A DNA stretch of 64,000 nt from Bacteroidota bacterium (GTDB taxonomy: Bacteria > Bacteroidota > Bacteroidia > AKYH767-A > 2013-40CM-41-45). Positions 34,379-43,706 of the stretch are shown in pieces. Made by a program: the position numbers and the translations under genes. The first letter of the stretch is position 1. Each line of letters opens with the position of its first letter. Where the stretch lies: assembly GCA_016720935.1 (NCBI GenBank), contig JADKJP010000006.1, positions 372,001-436,000 on the forward strand, read 5' to 3'. The notes under the pieces are model-generated. The model saw only the letters and a program-made list of their open reading frames with translations. It was not told the origin of the DNA and ran no database searches.

Positions 34379-36484
34379 ATGCATTCGGATTTCCTCGATA
34401 CTTCCATTGAATTCCTCAAAGGAGTAGGTCCTCAAAGGGCTGAAGCACTCAAAAAGGAATTGGGCATCTTCACTTTTGGTGATTTGCTCCAGCATTTTCC
34501 TTTTCGATACGTCGACCGTACCAAGTTTTATACCGTCAGGGAAGTATCTGCCGAATTGCCATACATTCAGCTGAAAGGACAGATTAAAAGTCTCCTGATG
34601 AAGGGTGATAAACGAAGAAAATATCTCACCGGAAAATTCGAAGACGGAACAGGAAGTATTGAACTCAAATGGTTCCAGGGGGCAAAATGGATACTTTCTT
34701 CGGTAAAGTTGAATACGGATTATATCCTTTTTGGAAAGCCTTCTGAATTTAACGGACAATTCAACATCATTCATCCTGAGTTGGAATTAGCTTCTGAAGC
34801 CGCAACATCTGTCGCGTCTACTTTACAGGCTGTATATAATTCTACTGAAAAGCTAAAAGCAAAAGGACTTGACAGTAAAGCCATTCTTCGGTTGCAAAAA
34901 AACCTTCAGCTCATGTTTCCAAGCACTTTGCCTGAAACATTATCAGCAGATATTTTGCATCATCATCATTTGATGAGTCGAAAGGATGCCTATTCAAACA
35001 TTCATTTTCCCGGAAATACTCAACTACAAAAAAAGGCGGAAGTCAGAATAAAATTTGAAGAATTGTTTTATCTGCAGTTGAAATTGCTCTCTCAGAAATT
35101 ATTGCGAACAGAAAAATACAAAGGTTTTTCATTCGGAACAGTTGGCGACTATTTTAATAAATTTTATAAAGAATTGCTTCCATTTCCTCTTACTGAGGCG
35201 CAAAAGAGAGTGATCCGTGAAATACGACAGGATTGTGGCACTGGCAAGCAAATGAACCGATTGCTTCAGGGTGATGTAGGTTCGGGAAAAACAATGGTTG
35301 CACTCATGTGCATGCTCATCGCCATCGACAACGGCTACCAGGCGAGTCTCATGGCTCCGACAGAAATCCTTGCCAACCAGCATGCCGAAAGTCTTTCCTC
35401 GCTTTTGGGAGAATTGGGCATTCAGATCGCCTTACTTACCGGGTCCACAAAAACGGCTCAAAGAAGAAAAATTCATGAGCAGTTAAAAAACGGTACCATT
35501 CAGATTCTGATCGGCACACATGCGCTCATTGAAGATCAGGTCCAATTCAAAAAACTTGGATTCGTGGTTATCGATGAGCAGCATCGTTTTGGAGTAGAAC
35601 AAAGATCCCGATTATGGACAAAAAGTCATCAGCCACCGCATGTTTTGGTGATGACAGCGACTCCCATTCCTCGTACACTTGCAATGACCCTTTATGGCGA
35701 CCTCGATGTTTCTGTGATCGATGAAATGCCACCCGGAAGAAAACCAGTAAAAACGGTTCATCGTACGGACTCCCACCGTTTGCAGGTCTGGGGATTTTTG
35801 AAAAAGGAAATCGAAATGGGCCGACAAGTCTATGTCGTTTATCCATTGATTGAAGAATCGGAAAAGATGGATCTGAAAAATCTGCAGGATGGATACGATG
35901 CTATTTGCAAAGATTTTCCTGCACCGAAATACAGGGTCAGTATTGTCCATGGAAAAATGAAAGCTGCCGATAAGGATTTTGAAATGCAGCGCTTTCTCCG
36001 AAAGGAAACACATATCATGGTTGCTACTTCCGTAATCGAAGTTGGCGTAAATGTTCCAAATGCTTCGGTCATGGTAATCGAAAATGCAGAACGATTCGGG
36101 CTCTCACAACTTCATCAATTGCGTGGCCGCGTCGGGAGAGGAGCTGATCAATCCTATTGTATTCTAATGACCGGAAATAAACTGGGAAATGATGGCCGTC
36201 TCCGGATCAAAACCATGTGTGACACCAATGACGGTTTCAAAATTGCCGAAACGGATTTGCAGCTTCGGGGACCCGGCGATACTGAAGGTACCCGACAGAG
36301 CGGTATGCTGGATCTGAAACTTGCGGATATCTCAAAAGACCAGCAGATTGTAATGATGGCAAGGGATGCCGGAATCCAATTACTAAAAGAAGACCCTCAT
36401 TTTCAGGCTCCCGGAAACCAGATGATTAGGGAAAAGCTGCATATGATCATGAAACGCTCCGGCAATTGGAGCCGCATCAGCTGA
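34379..36484 (+). CDS. recG: ATP-dependent DNA helicase RecG
   Basis: 701 residues from the ATG at 34379 (MHSDFLDTSIEFLKGVGPQR). The frame is open 58 codons further up, but that part crosses the divergent promoters and does not resemble RecG. It reverses stalled forks and migrates Holliday junctions. Parts: wedge/OB domain (LKGQIKSLLMKGDKRRKYL), Walker A LLQGDVGSGKTMVAL (about residue 296), Walker B VVIDEQHRFGVEQR, motif III TATPIPRTLAMTLYGDLD, and the C-terminal QLRGRVGRGADQSYC and LRGPGDTEGTRQSG. Full length. Confidence 0.96.
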   Translation: MHSDFLDTSIEFLKGVGPQRAEALKKELGIFTFGDLLQHFPFRYVDRTKFYTVREVSAELPYIQLKGQIKSLLMKGDKRRKYLTGKFEDGTGSIELKWFQGAKWILSSVKLNTDYILFGKPSEFNGQFNIIHPELELASEAATSVASTLQAVYNSTEKLKAKGLDSKAILRLQKNLQLMFPSTLPETLSADILHHHHLMSRKDAYSNIHFPGNTQLQKKAEVRIKFEELFYLQLKLLSQKLLRTEKYKGFSFGTVGDYFNKFYKELLPFPLTEAQKRVIREIRQDCGTGKQMNRLLQGDVGSGKTMVALMCMLIAIDNGYQASLMAPTEILANQHAESLSSLLGELGIQIALLTGSTKTAQRRKIHEQLKNGTIQILIGTHALIEDQVQFKKLGFVVIDEQHRFGVEQRSRLWTKSHQPPHVLVMTATPIPRTLAMTLYGDLDVSVIDEMPPGRKPVKTVHRTDSHRLQVWGFLKKEIEMGRQVYVVYPLIEESEKMDLKNLQDGYDAICKDFPAPKYRVSIVHGKMKAADKDFEMQRFLRKETHIMVATSVIEVGVNVPNASVMVIENAERFGLSQLHQLRGRVGRGADQSYCILMTGNKLGNDGRLRIKTMCDTNDGFKIAETDLQLRGPGDTEGTRQSGMLDLKLADISKDQQIVMMARDAGIQLLKEDPHFQAPGNQMIREKLHMIMKRSGNWSRIS

Positions 36485-36517
36485 TTCATTCGGGTTCTGT
36501 TATTTCATTCATAACTC

Positions 36518-36525
36518 TATCTTTG
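36518..36525 (+). promoter_or_regulatory. -7 promoter element for pheT
   Basis: TATCTTTG, exact TAnnTTTG match, ending 30 bases before the pheT ATG. Confidence 0.6.
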
Positions 36526-36526
36526 T

Positions 36527-36543
36527 GCCGGCCGCAGACCGGC
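36527..36543 (+). promoter_or_regulatory. Small GC hairpin in the pheT leader
   Basis: GCCGG (36527-36531) pairs with CCGGC (36539-36543) over a 7-base loop, directly after the -7 element and 12 bases before the ATG. It would sit at the very 5' end of the transcript and could protect or regulate it. There is no U-run or Phe-codon leader, so it is not a classical attenuator. Confidence 0.4.
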
Positions 36544-36555
36544 TGCTGAATTTCT

Positions 36556-39006
36556 ATGAAAATATCCTATAACTGGCTTAAAGAATATCTTCCGGTTACA
36601 AATTCCGTTGAAGAAACTTCTTATTTGTTGACACATTGCGGACTCGAAGTGGAGAATGTCGAGGCATTTCAATCCATGAAAGGCGGATTGGAAGGACTTT
36701 TTGTTGGTGAAGTTAAAACTTGCACTAAGCACCCCAATGCGGATAAACTCAGCCTGACTACTGTTGATACCGGTGACGGTGTTTTGCTGCCGATTGTTTG
36801 TGGCGCTCCAAACATCGCATCCGGACAGAAAGTGATTGTTGCAAAAGTAGGAGCAAAGCTTTTTCCTGTCAGCAGTGAACCGTTTGAAATAAAAAAGTCA
36901 AAAATCCGAGGAGAAGTTTCAGAAGGAATGATTTGTGCCGAAGATGAAATCGGTCTCGGAACTTCACATGCAGGTGTAATGGTCTTACCTGAAAACACCA
37001 GAGTTGGTATGACTGCAGCTGAGTTTTTCAAGGTGGAAAATGATCTTGTTCTGGAAATCGGACTTACTCCCAATCGCGCGGATGCTGCTTCACATTTTGG
37101 TGTTGCACGCGATCTGCATGCTGTGTTAATGAATAAGGCGATTGATACGAAACAAAGTGTTCCGGATATCATACGTCCTACTGTTAATCAATTTTCGATC
37201 GACAATAAAAATCTTCCCATCGCTGTTGAAGTCGCGGATGCGGAGGCTTGCCCGCGTTATTCCGGAATCACCATTAGTGGCGTGAAGGTGCAGGAAAGTC
37301 CTGACTGGCTAAAGAACAGATTAAAGTCAATAGGTGTTGGTCCGATCAACAACATCGTGGACATCACAAATTATGTGCTACACGAATGCGGGCAACCATT
37401 GCACGCATTTGATGCTGCTGAAATCAAAGGAGGAAAAGTAATTGTTCGTTCCGCAAAGGAAGGGGAGAAGTTTGTTACCCTTGATAACGTGGAACGAACT
37501 CTTGTTCCGGGAAACCTGATGATATGTAATGCTGAAAATGCAATGTGTATTGCCGGTGTGTTCGGAGGAATCGGTTCGGGTATCAAAGAGTCTACCACTT
37601 CGGTGTTTCTTGAAAGTGCGTATTTCAATCCTGCATCGGTGAGAAAAACAAGCAAGCATCATGGTTTGAAAACCGATGCTTCTTTCCGTTTTGAACGAGG
37701 TACTGATCCGGAAATAACCATTTATGCATTGAAACGTGCAGCCTTATTAATCAAAGAAATTGCCGGTGGAAAGATCAGTTCTGATATCGTGGATATTTAC
37801 CCGACTCCGGTGAAGCCACATGAAATTAATCTCAACCTGGATTATCTGGATCGTTTTTCCGGTGATTCATTGGACAAGAGCAGAGTGAAAAAAATACTTA
37901 CTGCTTTGGGTCTTGAGATTATTTCTGAAAATGAAAAGGAATTGTTGCTTCGTGTTCCAACTTACAAAGTGGATGTCACCAGACCTGTAGATGTAGTGGA
38001 AGAGATTCTCCGAGTGTACGGATACAACAACATTCCAATTCCTTCCAAGCTCAACATGTCTCTCCCGGCAATCGTCGATTTTGATCGCGACAGACTGATA
38101 AATAAAGTCAGCGATTACCTTGCCGGAAATGGTTTTAATGAAATTCTTTCCAATTCGCTTTCAAAATCACGCTACACGGAATTAGCAGGATGGAATCATG
38201 AGGAAAATGTAAAAATCATGAACCCGCTCAGTCAGGATCTTGAAATTCTGAGAAGGAACATGCTGTATACCGGTCTTGAAGCCATCGAATACAATCGTAA
38301 CCGTAAGCATGCGGATTTGCAGTTGTTTGAATTCGGCAAATCGTATTCCAAAACGGAGACCGGATATTCCGAAACTTATCATCTCTCCTTATTTGCCACA
38401 GGTAAAAAAACTGAAGAAAGATGGAATGGAACTAATACGGCGCTGAGCTTTTATTTCCTTAAAGCTTATGTTGAAAATATTCTGGCTATCTGTGGAATTA
38501 AAGAGGGCAATCTGACTTCAGAGTTGTATTCAGATTCATTCTTGTCAAGCGGACTTACTTTCAGATCCGGAAATAAAACACTTGTTACTTTCGGTTCAAT
38601 CCGGAAAAATCAGCTTAAGCCTTTCGATATTTCCAACGAAGTATTTTACGCTGATTTTGACTGGGATCGTTTGGTGAAACTAGCCGCGAAAAAACCGGTA
38701 CAGTACACGGAGGTTTCAAAATTCCCTGTAGTCAGAAGAGATTTGTCAATGCTCATAGACAGACAAATGACGTATGCGCAGATTGAAGCCATAGCTTACA
38801 AAACCGAAAGAAAACTGCTGCGCGAGCTTCGTTTGTTCGACGTTTATCAGGGAGATAAAATCGAAGCCGGAAAGAAATCTTATGCCGTGACTTTTTTATT
38901 GAATGATGATGAACAGACGCTTACCGAAAAACAAATCGATAAGACGATGGAGAAATTGATGTCTGCTTTGGAAAAAGAAGCGGGAGCGATTATACGCAAG
39001 GCGTGA
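36556..39006 (+). CDS. pheT: Phenylalanyl-tRNA synthetase beta subunit
   Basis: 816 residues, normal for the long bacterial form. The N-terminal EMAP-like tRNA-binding domain is at about residues 40-150 (GLFVGEVKTCTKHPNADKLS). The B3/4 editing domain follows (TNYVLHECGQPLHAFDAAEIKG near 275). B5 contains VDVTRPVDVVEEILRVYGYNNIP (about 473). The catalytic-like core holds NPLSQDLEILRRNMLYTGLEA. The C-terminal FDX-ACB anticodon-binding domain has SKFPVVRRDLSMLID. Partner pheS is not in the window. Confidence 0.96.
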   Translation: MKISYNWLKEYLPVTNSVEETSYLLTHCGLEVENVEAFQSMKGGLEGLFVGEVKTCTKHPNADKLSLTTVDTGDGVLLPIVCGAPNIASGQKVIVAKVGAKLFPVSSEPFEIKKSKIRGEVSEGMICAEDEIGLGTSHAGVMVLPENTRVGMTAAEFFKVENDLVLEIGLTPNRADAASHFGVARDLHAVLMNKAIDTKQSVPDIIRPTVNQFSIDNKNLPIAVEVADAEACPRYSGITISGVKVQESPDWLKNRLKSIGVGPINNIVDITNYVLHECGQPLHAFDAAEIKGGKVIVRSAKEGEKFVTLDNVERTLVPGNLMICNAENAMCIAGVFGGIGSGIKESTTSVFLESAYFNPASVRKTSKHHGLKTDASFRFERGTDPEITIYALKRAALLIKEIAGGKISSDIVDIYPTPVKPHEINLNLDYLDRFSGDSLDKSRVKKILTALGLEIISENEKELLLRVPTYKVDVTRPVDVVEEILRVYGYNNIPIPSKLNMSLPAIVDFDRDRLINKVSDYLAGNGFNEILSNSLSKSRYTELAGWNHEENVKIMNPLSQDLEILRRNMLYTGLEAIEYNRNRKHADLQLFEFGKSYSKTETGYSETYHLSLFATGKKTEERWNGTNTALSFYFLKAYVENILAICGIKEGNLTSELYSDSFLSSGLTFRSGNKTLVTFGSIRKNQLKPFDISNEVFYADFDWDRLVKLAAKKPVQYTEVSKFPVVRRDLSMLIDRQMTYAQIEAIAYKTERKLLRELRLFDVYQGDKIEAGKKSYAVTFLLNDDEQTLTEKQIDKTMEKLMSALEKEAGAIIRKA

Positions 39007-39053
39007 TAAAATGAATTTGGTAGTTTCTTTGAATATATCTTTTATAAAATATT

Positions 39054-39542
39054 TCATCGATAATTATCAAACTGCAAAGGAATTCCCACAGGGGATTTCT
39101 CCATCAGCGCGATGACCTCCTGTAAATCGTCGATCTTTTTTCCGGTTACACGCACCTGTTCATCCATGATGGACGCCTGAACTTTTTTTCCGCTGTCTTT
39201 GATGATTTTTACGATCTTCTTTGCTGTGTCTTTATCGATACCCTGTTTTACCTTGATATCTTTTTTTACCATGTTGCCCGAGGCATAGATCTCTTTTCCG
39301 AAATCCAATGCCTGCGTATCCAAGCCTTGCTTCACCATGCGCGCGATGATAATGCCTTCGACTGTTTTCATGCGCATATCATTTTCTGTCAGCACATGAA
39401 TCATCATTGTTTTTTTGTCCAGCTCAATGGTTGTTTTGCTATGATTAAAATCAAAACGTGTGGTTATTTCCTTGCTGGCAACATTAATTGCATTGTCGAG
39501 TTTTTGAACATCCGTTTTACTGACGATATCGAAGGAGGGCAT
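39054..39542 (-). CDS. yajQ: YajQ family nucleotide-binding protein (UPF0234)
   Basis: 162 residues, full length. N-terminal MPSFDIVSKTDVQKLDNAIN, then EITTRFDFNHSKTTIEL, DFGKEIYASGNMVKKDIKVKQG, and C-terminal RVTGKKIDDLQEVIALMEKS, all typical of the YajQ family. Members bind nucleotides and nucleic acids; in Xanthomonas the homologue binds cyclic di-GMP. Whether this one does is not shown. It is convergent with pheT. A heptamer repeat array occupies its immediate upstream region. Confidence 0.93.
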   Translation of the reverse strand: MPSFDIVSKTDVQKLDNAINVASKEITTRFDFNHSKTTIELDKKTMMIHVLTENDMRMKTVEGIIIARMVKQGLDTQALDFGKEIYASGNMVKKDIKVKQGIDKDTAKKIVKIIKDSGKKVQASIMDEQVRVTGKKIDDLQEVIALMEKSPVGIPLQFDNYR

Positions 39543-39550
39543 TGTTGTAG

Positions 39551-39578
39551 AGTTTAGAGTTTAGAATTTAGAATTTAG
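39551..39578. repeat. Heptamer array, NNNTTAG x4
   Basis: Four head-to-tail 7-base units: AGTTTAG, AGTTTAG, AATTTAG, AATTTAG. They lie 9 bases upstream of the yajQ ATG (minus strand), in the leader or promoter of that gene. The unit shares its TTAG core with the arrays at 60503 and 60587. Confidence 0.85.
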
Positions 39579-39725
39579 AATAGCCTTCTGTGTGGACGAG
39601 TATGATTTTGTAAAGCTAATGTAAAATATTTTTCAGGAAGGAGAGTGGATCGTTTGGACTGAAAAATTAAATAATTCAGTGAGACTCATGGTCAGTTGTG
39701 TAAGGATTAATCTATTCAAATTCAT

Positions 39726-39733
39726 TATCTTTG
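39726..39733 (+). promoter_or_regulatory. -7 promoter element for the FG-GAP protein gene
   Basis: TATCTTTG ending only 4 bases before the ATG at 39738. With the usual -7 spacing, transcription would begin at or next to the start codon, so the mRNA would be leaderless or almost so. Confidence 0.6.
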
Positions 39734-39737
39734 AAGT

Positions 39738-42002
39738 ATGAAAAAAGTCTTACTGTTTCTCCTTGCATTTACTGCCGGATTTTTGCAATTATCGGCACAG
39801 TATCGTTTTGACAGGAATGATTCAATTCCGGTTCGGGTTGGGTCGTCACAGTTATTAAATCCCTGGACTGGTGGTATCAATTTTCCTTTGATGAGTGAAA
39901 TTGATTTAAACGGAGATGGATTGCATGATATCTTCATGTATGAGCGAGACAATAATCGCGTTCTCACATACCTGAATAATGGTGATACATCGGTTGCAGC
40001 CTGGATTTATGCTCCTCAGTATGCAAAACAATTTCCTCCTATTAATAAGTGGGCTTTTTTATACGACTACAACTGCGACGGCAAAGCTGATTTGATGACT
40101 TTGTCTTCCGTATTGCCTTCGGGAATTGCTGTTTATCGGAATGATTTTACCATAGGCACCGGTTTGCAATGGACACTTGTGGATCCGTTTTTGGAGGAGC
40201 AGTTCGGGAGTATTACAACGAATGTATTTGCAAGTGGTGTGTCGTTACCTGCATTTTCTGATCTTGACAACGATGGGGATATGGACATTCTCGGGTACAA
40301 TTCTGTACCTGATGGAAGAATCGTCTACCATCAGAATATGTCCATGGAGACCTATGGGAATTGTGATTCACTCAAATTTGTTTATGGATCAGGATGCTGG
40401 GGTAATTTCGCTTTGTTGATTGGCGGAACAAATTCTGTCGGTTGTTTTCATTGTCCCTGCCGTACTGCCGGTCCTCATGTTGAACCGGATGGCGCTGATC
40501 CGCTGGAATACAATCCTTCCGATGCGGCAAGAAGGGACGATACTATTTCCAGTATATTTCCGATAGATCTTGATGGTGACGGTGACAAGGAGTTGCTTGT
40601 AGGAGACATCTCTTCGCAGAACACTTTGATGGTTCATAACGGAGGAACACCATCCTCAGCCGAGATGGATACAGAGGATATTGATTTTCCCTCAACAGAT
40701 GTATCTGCATTTTTTAACGGCTTTCATTTTCACGCTTACATTGATCTGAACAATGATGGTAAAAAAGATTTAATCGTTATGCCTGATGAATATGAAAATC
40801 TTCACGGCTTGTGGTGGTACAAAAATTCAGGAACAAATTCAAGTCCTGTTTTTCATTTTCAGGGCGCTTCGTTTTTGCAGGACAATACCATCGATGTAGG
40901 TGAGAATGCAAGTCCTGTATTGGTTGATTACGATAATGATGGATTGTTGGACATTGTCATGGGCTCCAGTGCGTATGAGAATACATCGCTCTCTTATAAA
41001 ACAAGTTTGTATTTGTATAAAAATTCAGGAACAACTACGCACCCTTCTTTCGATTTGATTACAAATGATGTGGCGAACATCAGCTCCCTGAATTATACCG
41101 CTCCATTGTATCCGGCATTCGGTGATTTGGATAATGATGGCGACAAGGACATGATACTTGGAACAGATGACGGAAAACTGCAGTACTTCAACAATGCCGG
41201 TGGTGCAGGCAATCCTTCTAATTTCCAGTTGGCCGTTCCAAACTATATGGGAATTGATGTCGGTGGTTCAAGTACGCCGCAAATTGTCGATCTCGACCGC
41301 GACGGAAAACTTGATCTCGTTATAGGAGAGAAAAATGGTTTCGTCAATTATTATCAGAATATTGGTACAATTACCAGCGCGTTTTTTTCAAACCTACCCA
41401 CCAACGATACATTGGGATGTATCATTCGCCAGGCTTCAGGTTTCCCGGATGGGTATACTACGCCATATGTTTATGATACTTCCGGAAAGTACAGACTCAT
41501 GGTTTCCAACATGGCAGGGAATGTATATATGTATGGAAACATTGACAATAATCTCAATGGTTGTTTTACACTTCTTGATTCAGTATATCATCCGGCAGAA
41601 TCCAACCGGATCAAATACAACCTCACAGTGAGTGGAGGAGATCTCAACGGTGATAACCTTTCCGATCTGATTATCGGTCATGCCACCGGCGGAGCACATG
41701 TTTTCTATATGCACGATCCGTTTGTTTCTGTTCAGGAAGTAAAAAATGTTCGTCCATCATTCGAGGTATTTCCAAACCCGGCTACTTCTGAAATACGTTT
41801 GCGGTTTTATCACCTCAATCCTGATGAGAATTCAAGTGTTCGAATTTTCAATAGTCTTGGAAAAGAAGTTTATTTCTCCAGTGCGCTCAATGGAGATCTT
41901 GTTGTGGAAATTTCTTCCTGGTCGGCAGGAATGTATCTGCTCCAACTGAACAGTAAGGACGCGAGTATCAGCAGGAAATTGTTTGTGACAGGAAACCGGT
42001 AA
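39738..42002 (+). CDS. FG-GAP/VCBS repeat protein with T9SS sorting domain
   Basis: 754 residues. Signal peptide MKKVLLFLLAFTAGFLQLSAQ. At least nine Ca-binding-like FG-GAP units are spread along the chain: DLNGDGLHDIFMY, DYNCDGKADLMTL, DLDNDGDMDILGY, DLDGDGDKELLVG, DLNNDGKKDLIVM, DYDNDGLLDIVMG, DLDNDGDKDMILG, DLDRDGKLDLVIG, DLNGDNLSDLIIG. They probably form a beta-propeller. An unusual Cys-rich loop (GCFHCPCRTAG) lies near residue 235. The C-terminus FEVFPNPATSEIRLRF to RKLFVTGNR is a type A Por sorting domain. Surface or secreted; ligand unknown. Confidence 0.85.
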   Translation: MKKVLLFLLAFTAGFLQLSAQYRFDRNDSIPVRVGSSQLLNPWTGGINFPLMSEIDLNGDGLHDIFMYERDNNRVLTYLNNGDTSVAAWIYAPQYAKQFPPINKWAFLYDYNCDGKADLMTLSSVLPSGIAVYRNDFTIGTGLQWTLVDPFLEEQFGSITTNVFASGVSLPAFSDLDNDGDMDILGYNSVPDGRIVYHQNMSMETYGNCDSLKFVYGSGCWGNFALLIGGTNSVGCFHCPCRTAGPHVEPDGADPLEYNPSDAARRDDTISSIFPIDLDGDGDKELLVGDISSQNTLMVHNGGTPSSAEMDTEDIDFPSTDVSAFFNGFHFHAYIDLNNDGKKDLIVMPDEYENLHGLWWYKNSGTNSSPVFHFQGASFLQDNTIDVGENASPVLVDYDNDGLLDIVMGSSAYENTSLSYKTSLYLYKNSGTTTHPSFDLITNDVANISSLNYTAPLYPAFGDLDNDGDKDMILGTDDGKLQYFNNAGGAGNPSNFQLAVPNYMGIDVGGSSTPQIVDLDRDGKLDLVIGEKNGFVNYYQNIGTITSAFFSNLPTNDTLGCIIRQASGFPDGYTTPYVYDTSGKYRLMVSNMAGNVYMYGNIDNNLNGCFTLLDSVYHPAESNRIKYNLTVSGGDLNGDNLSDLIIGHATGGAHVFYMHDPFVSVQEVKNVRPSFEVFPNPATSEIRLRFYHLNPDENSSVRIFNSLGKEVYFSSALNGDLVVEISSWSAGMYLLQLNSKDASISRKLFVTGNR

Positions 42003-42007
42003 GCAGT

Positions 42008-43423
42008 TTAGTTTTCGCTGAGAAGAATAGCGGCTAGATTTTTCGACTGTTTGCGCAATTCAGGTACAGCTGTGCTTTCCCACAATTTTCCTTTTAACAA
42101 AGAACCAAGCACGAACAACTGTGATGACGGAGTATTGTCTTTTTGAATGATCTGACCCTCTGAAGTTGCGTGTACGCCGAGAAACATTTCATCAGGAGAA
42201 ATGATTTCCTTTTTCAGAAGATTTTTGAAAAGTTGTGAATCAAATTTGCGGATATCCGTTTGAGGTCCGGTGCAATTGATGACACGCGCGACACGAAGCG
42301 TTTCTTCTGTCTGGCTCTTTCTGCGTTTTATTTTAATAGCGAGCTGGTTGTTTTCATCATACACTTCCAGAATCCTTCCTGCGATAATTTCCAATCGTCC
42401 TTCTTTGATCAGATCCTGGACCTGGTTATGAATATGTCCGGGTAAACGGTGACGCGCGACGCCCCAAAGATGGCGTACATGGGACATGAAGCGTTGTTTA
42501 TCTTTCAGGTCTAATGATTGCCAGATCTCCTGCGTTTTTGAACGAACAGCATCCACAACAGTTTCTCCGCTTTCTCCGTGTTTCCAGGCTTTGCGTACAT
42601 ATTTGCGAAACAGTTGTACGAGTTTTTCAAGTTCATAGGGTGGGGCGAGTTCATCCAGGATTTCACGCTGAGGATGATGCGGACGATGAGCAAGGATATT
42701 AAATCCCTTCGGTGAAAGCGCGTAAATTTTATTACTGAATTTTTTTTCCTGCAATCCAATCACAACGTCCACCATAGTGAGACCTGTTCCGATAATGAAA
42801 ACAGGTGCGGAACCATCCAGACCAAGAACAGCATTTTCCGTCCAGGGGTTTGGAAAATACTTTGGATTCGAAACAATGGTTTTGTCGTTCAACGCGCTGT
42901 GACCGGGCAAGTGGTTACCTGTTGCAATCACAACTTTGTGCGCAAGTACAGAAGTTCCGTCGCTGCAAAAAATCCGGTAATGATCACCTTCTTTTTGCAT
43001 GTCCGTCGCTTCCGCGTGAGTGAAATATAAATTTACCTGATTCGGAATGTGCAGTAAAGCATCATGATACACCTGCGATAGATATTTGCCATAAATATTC
43101 CTTGGCAGATACAGAAATGGAAGCTGCTCTTTTGGATAGGAGGAACAGAGATCGGATTGTTTGCACCAGTTGACAAAATGATCAGGCTCATCCGGAAAAG
43201 CACTCATATTCCTTGCTTCTACATTCAGTACATGCTCGTCGGAATAAGTATCGTATGCAATTCCTTTGGCGAGCAGATCCGTATGATGGACCAGTGTGAT
43301 GTGTAAAGGAGATCTGGCTGTTTTTAATAAATGAATCAATGTCATTACACCGCAGAAGCCTCCGCCGATAATCGCGACGTGAAGTGCATGGTGTGCCGGG
43401 TTTTGGTTTGTTGAAGGGCTCAT
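42008..43423 (-). CDS. FAD/NAD(P)-binding protein
   Basis: 471 residues. N-terminal FAD-binding Rossmann motif VAIIGGGFCGVMTLIHLL (about residues 16-33), then LAKGIAYDTYSDEHVLNVEARNMSAF (about 52-77), a second dinucleotide motif VFIIGTGLTMVDVVIGL (about 207-223), and ARVINCTGPQTD. This matches the FAD-NAD(P)-binding (NAD_binding_9) oxidoreductase family of unknown substrate. It has no signal peptide. Its stop is 5 bases from that of the convergent FG-GAP gene. Confidence 0.8.
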   Translation of the reverse strand: MSPSTNQNPAHHALHVAIIGGGFCGVMTLIHLLKTARSPLHITLVHHTDLLAKGIAYDTYSDEHVLNVEARNMSAFPDEPDHFVNWCKQSDLCSSYPKEQLPFLYLPRNIYGKYLSQVYHDALLHIPNQVNLYFTHAEATDMQKEGDHYRIFCSDGTSVLAHKVVIATGNHLPGHSALNDKTIVSNPKYFPNPWTENAVLGLDGSAPVFIIGTGLTMVDVVIGLQEKKFSNKIYALSPKGFNILAHRPHHPQREILDELAPPYELEKLVQLFRKYVRKAWKHGESGETVVDAVRSKTQEIWQSLDLKDKQRFMSHVRHLWGVARHRLPGHIHNQVQDLIKEGRLEIIAGRILEVYDENNQLAIKIKRRKSQTEETLRVARVINCTGPQTDIRKFDSQLFKNLLKKEIISPDEMFLGVHATSEGQIIQKDNTPSSQLFVLGSLLKGKLWESTAVPELRKQSKNLAAILLSEN

Positions 43424-43663
43424 AAGCTCAAAAAAAATCGGTAAAATGTCCTTTAATTATTTTTTTTACTTTTTGGCCTTTTTACCGTTGGGTTGAGTGA
43501 TGACGAATGTACTAATTTATTGTGGGGCGCTTATTTTTTTTCCATTAAATTTAATGATATGCAACCTGAAGAATCACTTCATTTGACAATGAGAAAAATC
43601 AGTTTCCTGAAATAAAAACTGAATTCTGAATTAATCGTGTAGAAATCAAATAAAAAGTTCAAA

Positions 43664-43693
43664 AAAAAAGCTGCCTGTAAGGGCAGCTTTTTT
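43664..43693 (-). terminator. Rho-independent terminator of the aconitase gene
   Basis: AAAAAAGCTGCC (43664-43675) and GGCAGCTTTTTT (43682-43693) form a 12-bp stem with a 6-base loop, 13 bases after the aconitase stop. A-runs on the plus strand give a U-tail on the minus-strand RNA. Confidence 0.9.
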
Positions 43694-43706
43694 ACAATTC
43701 AAATTA

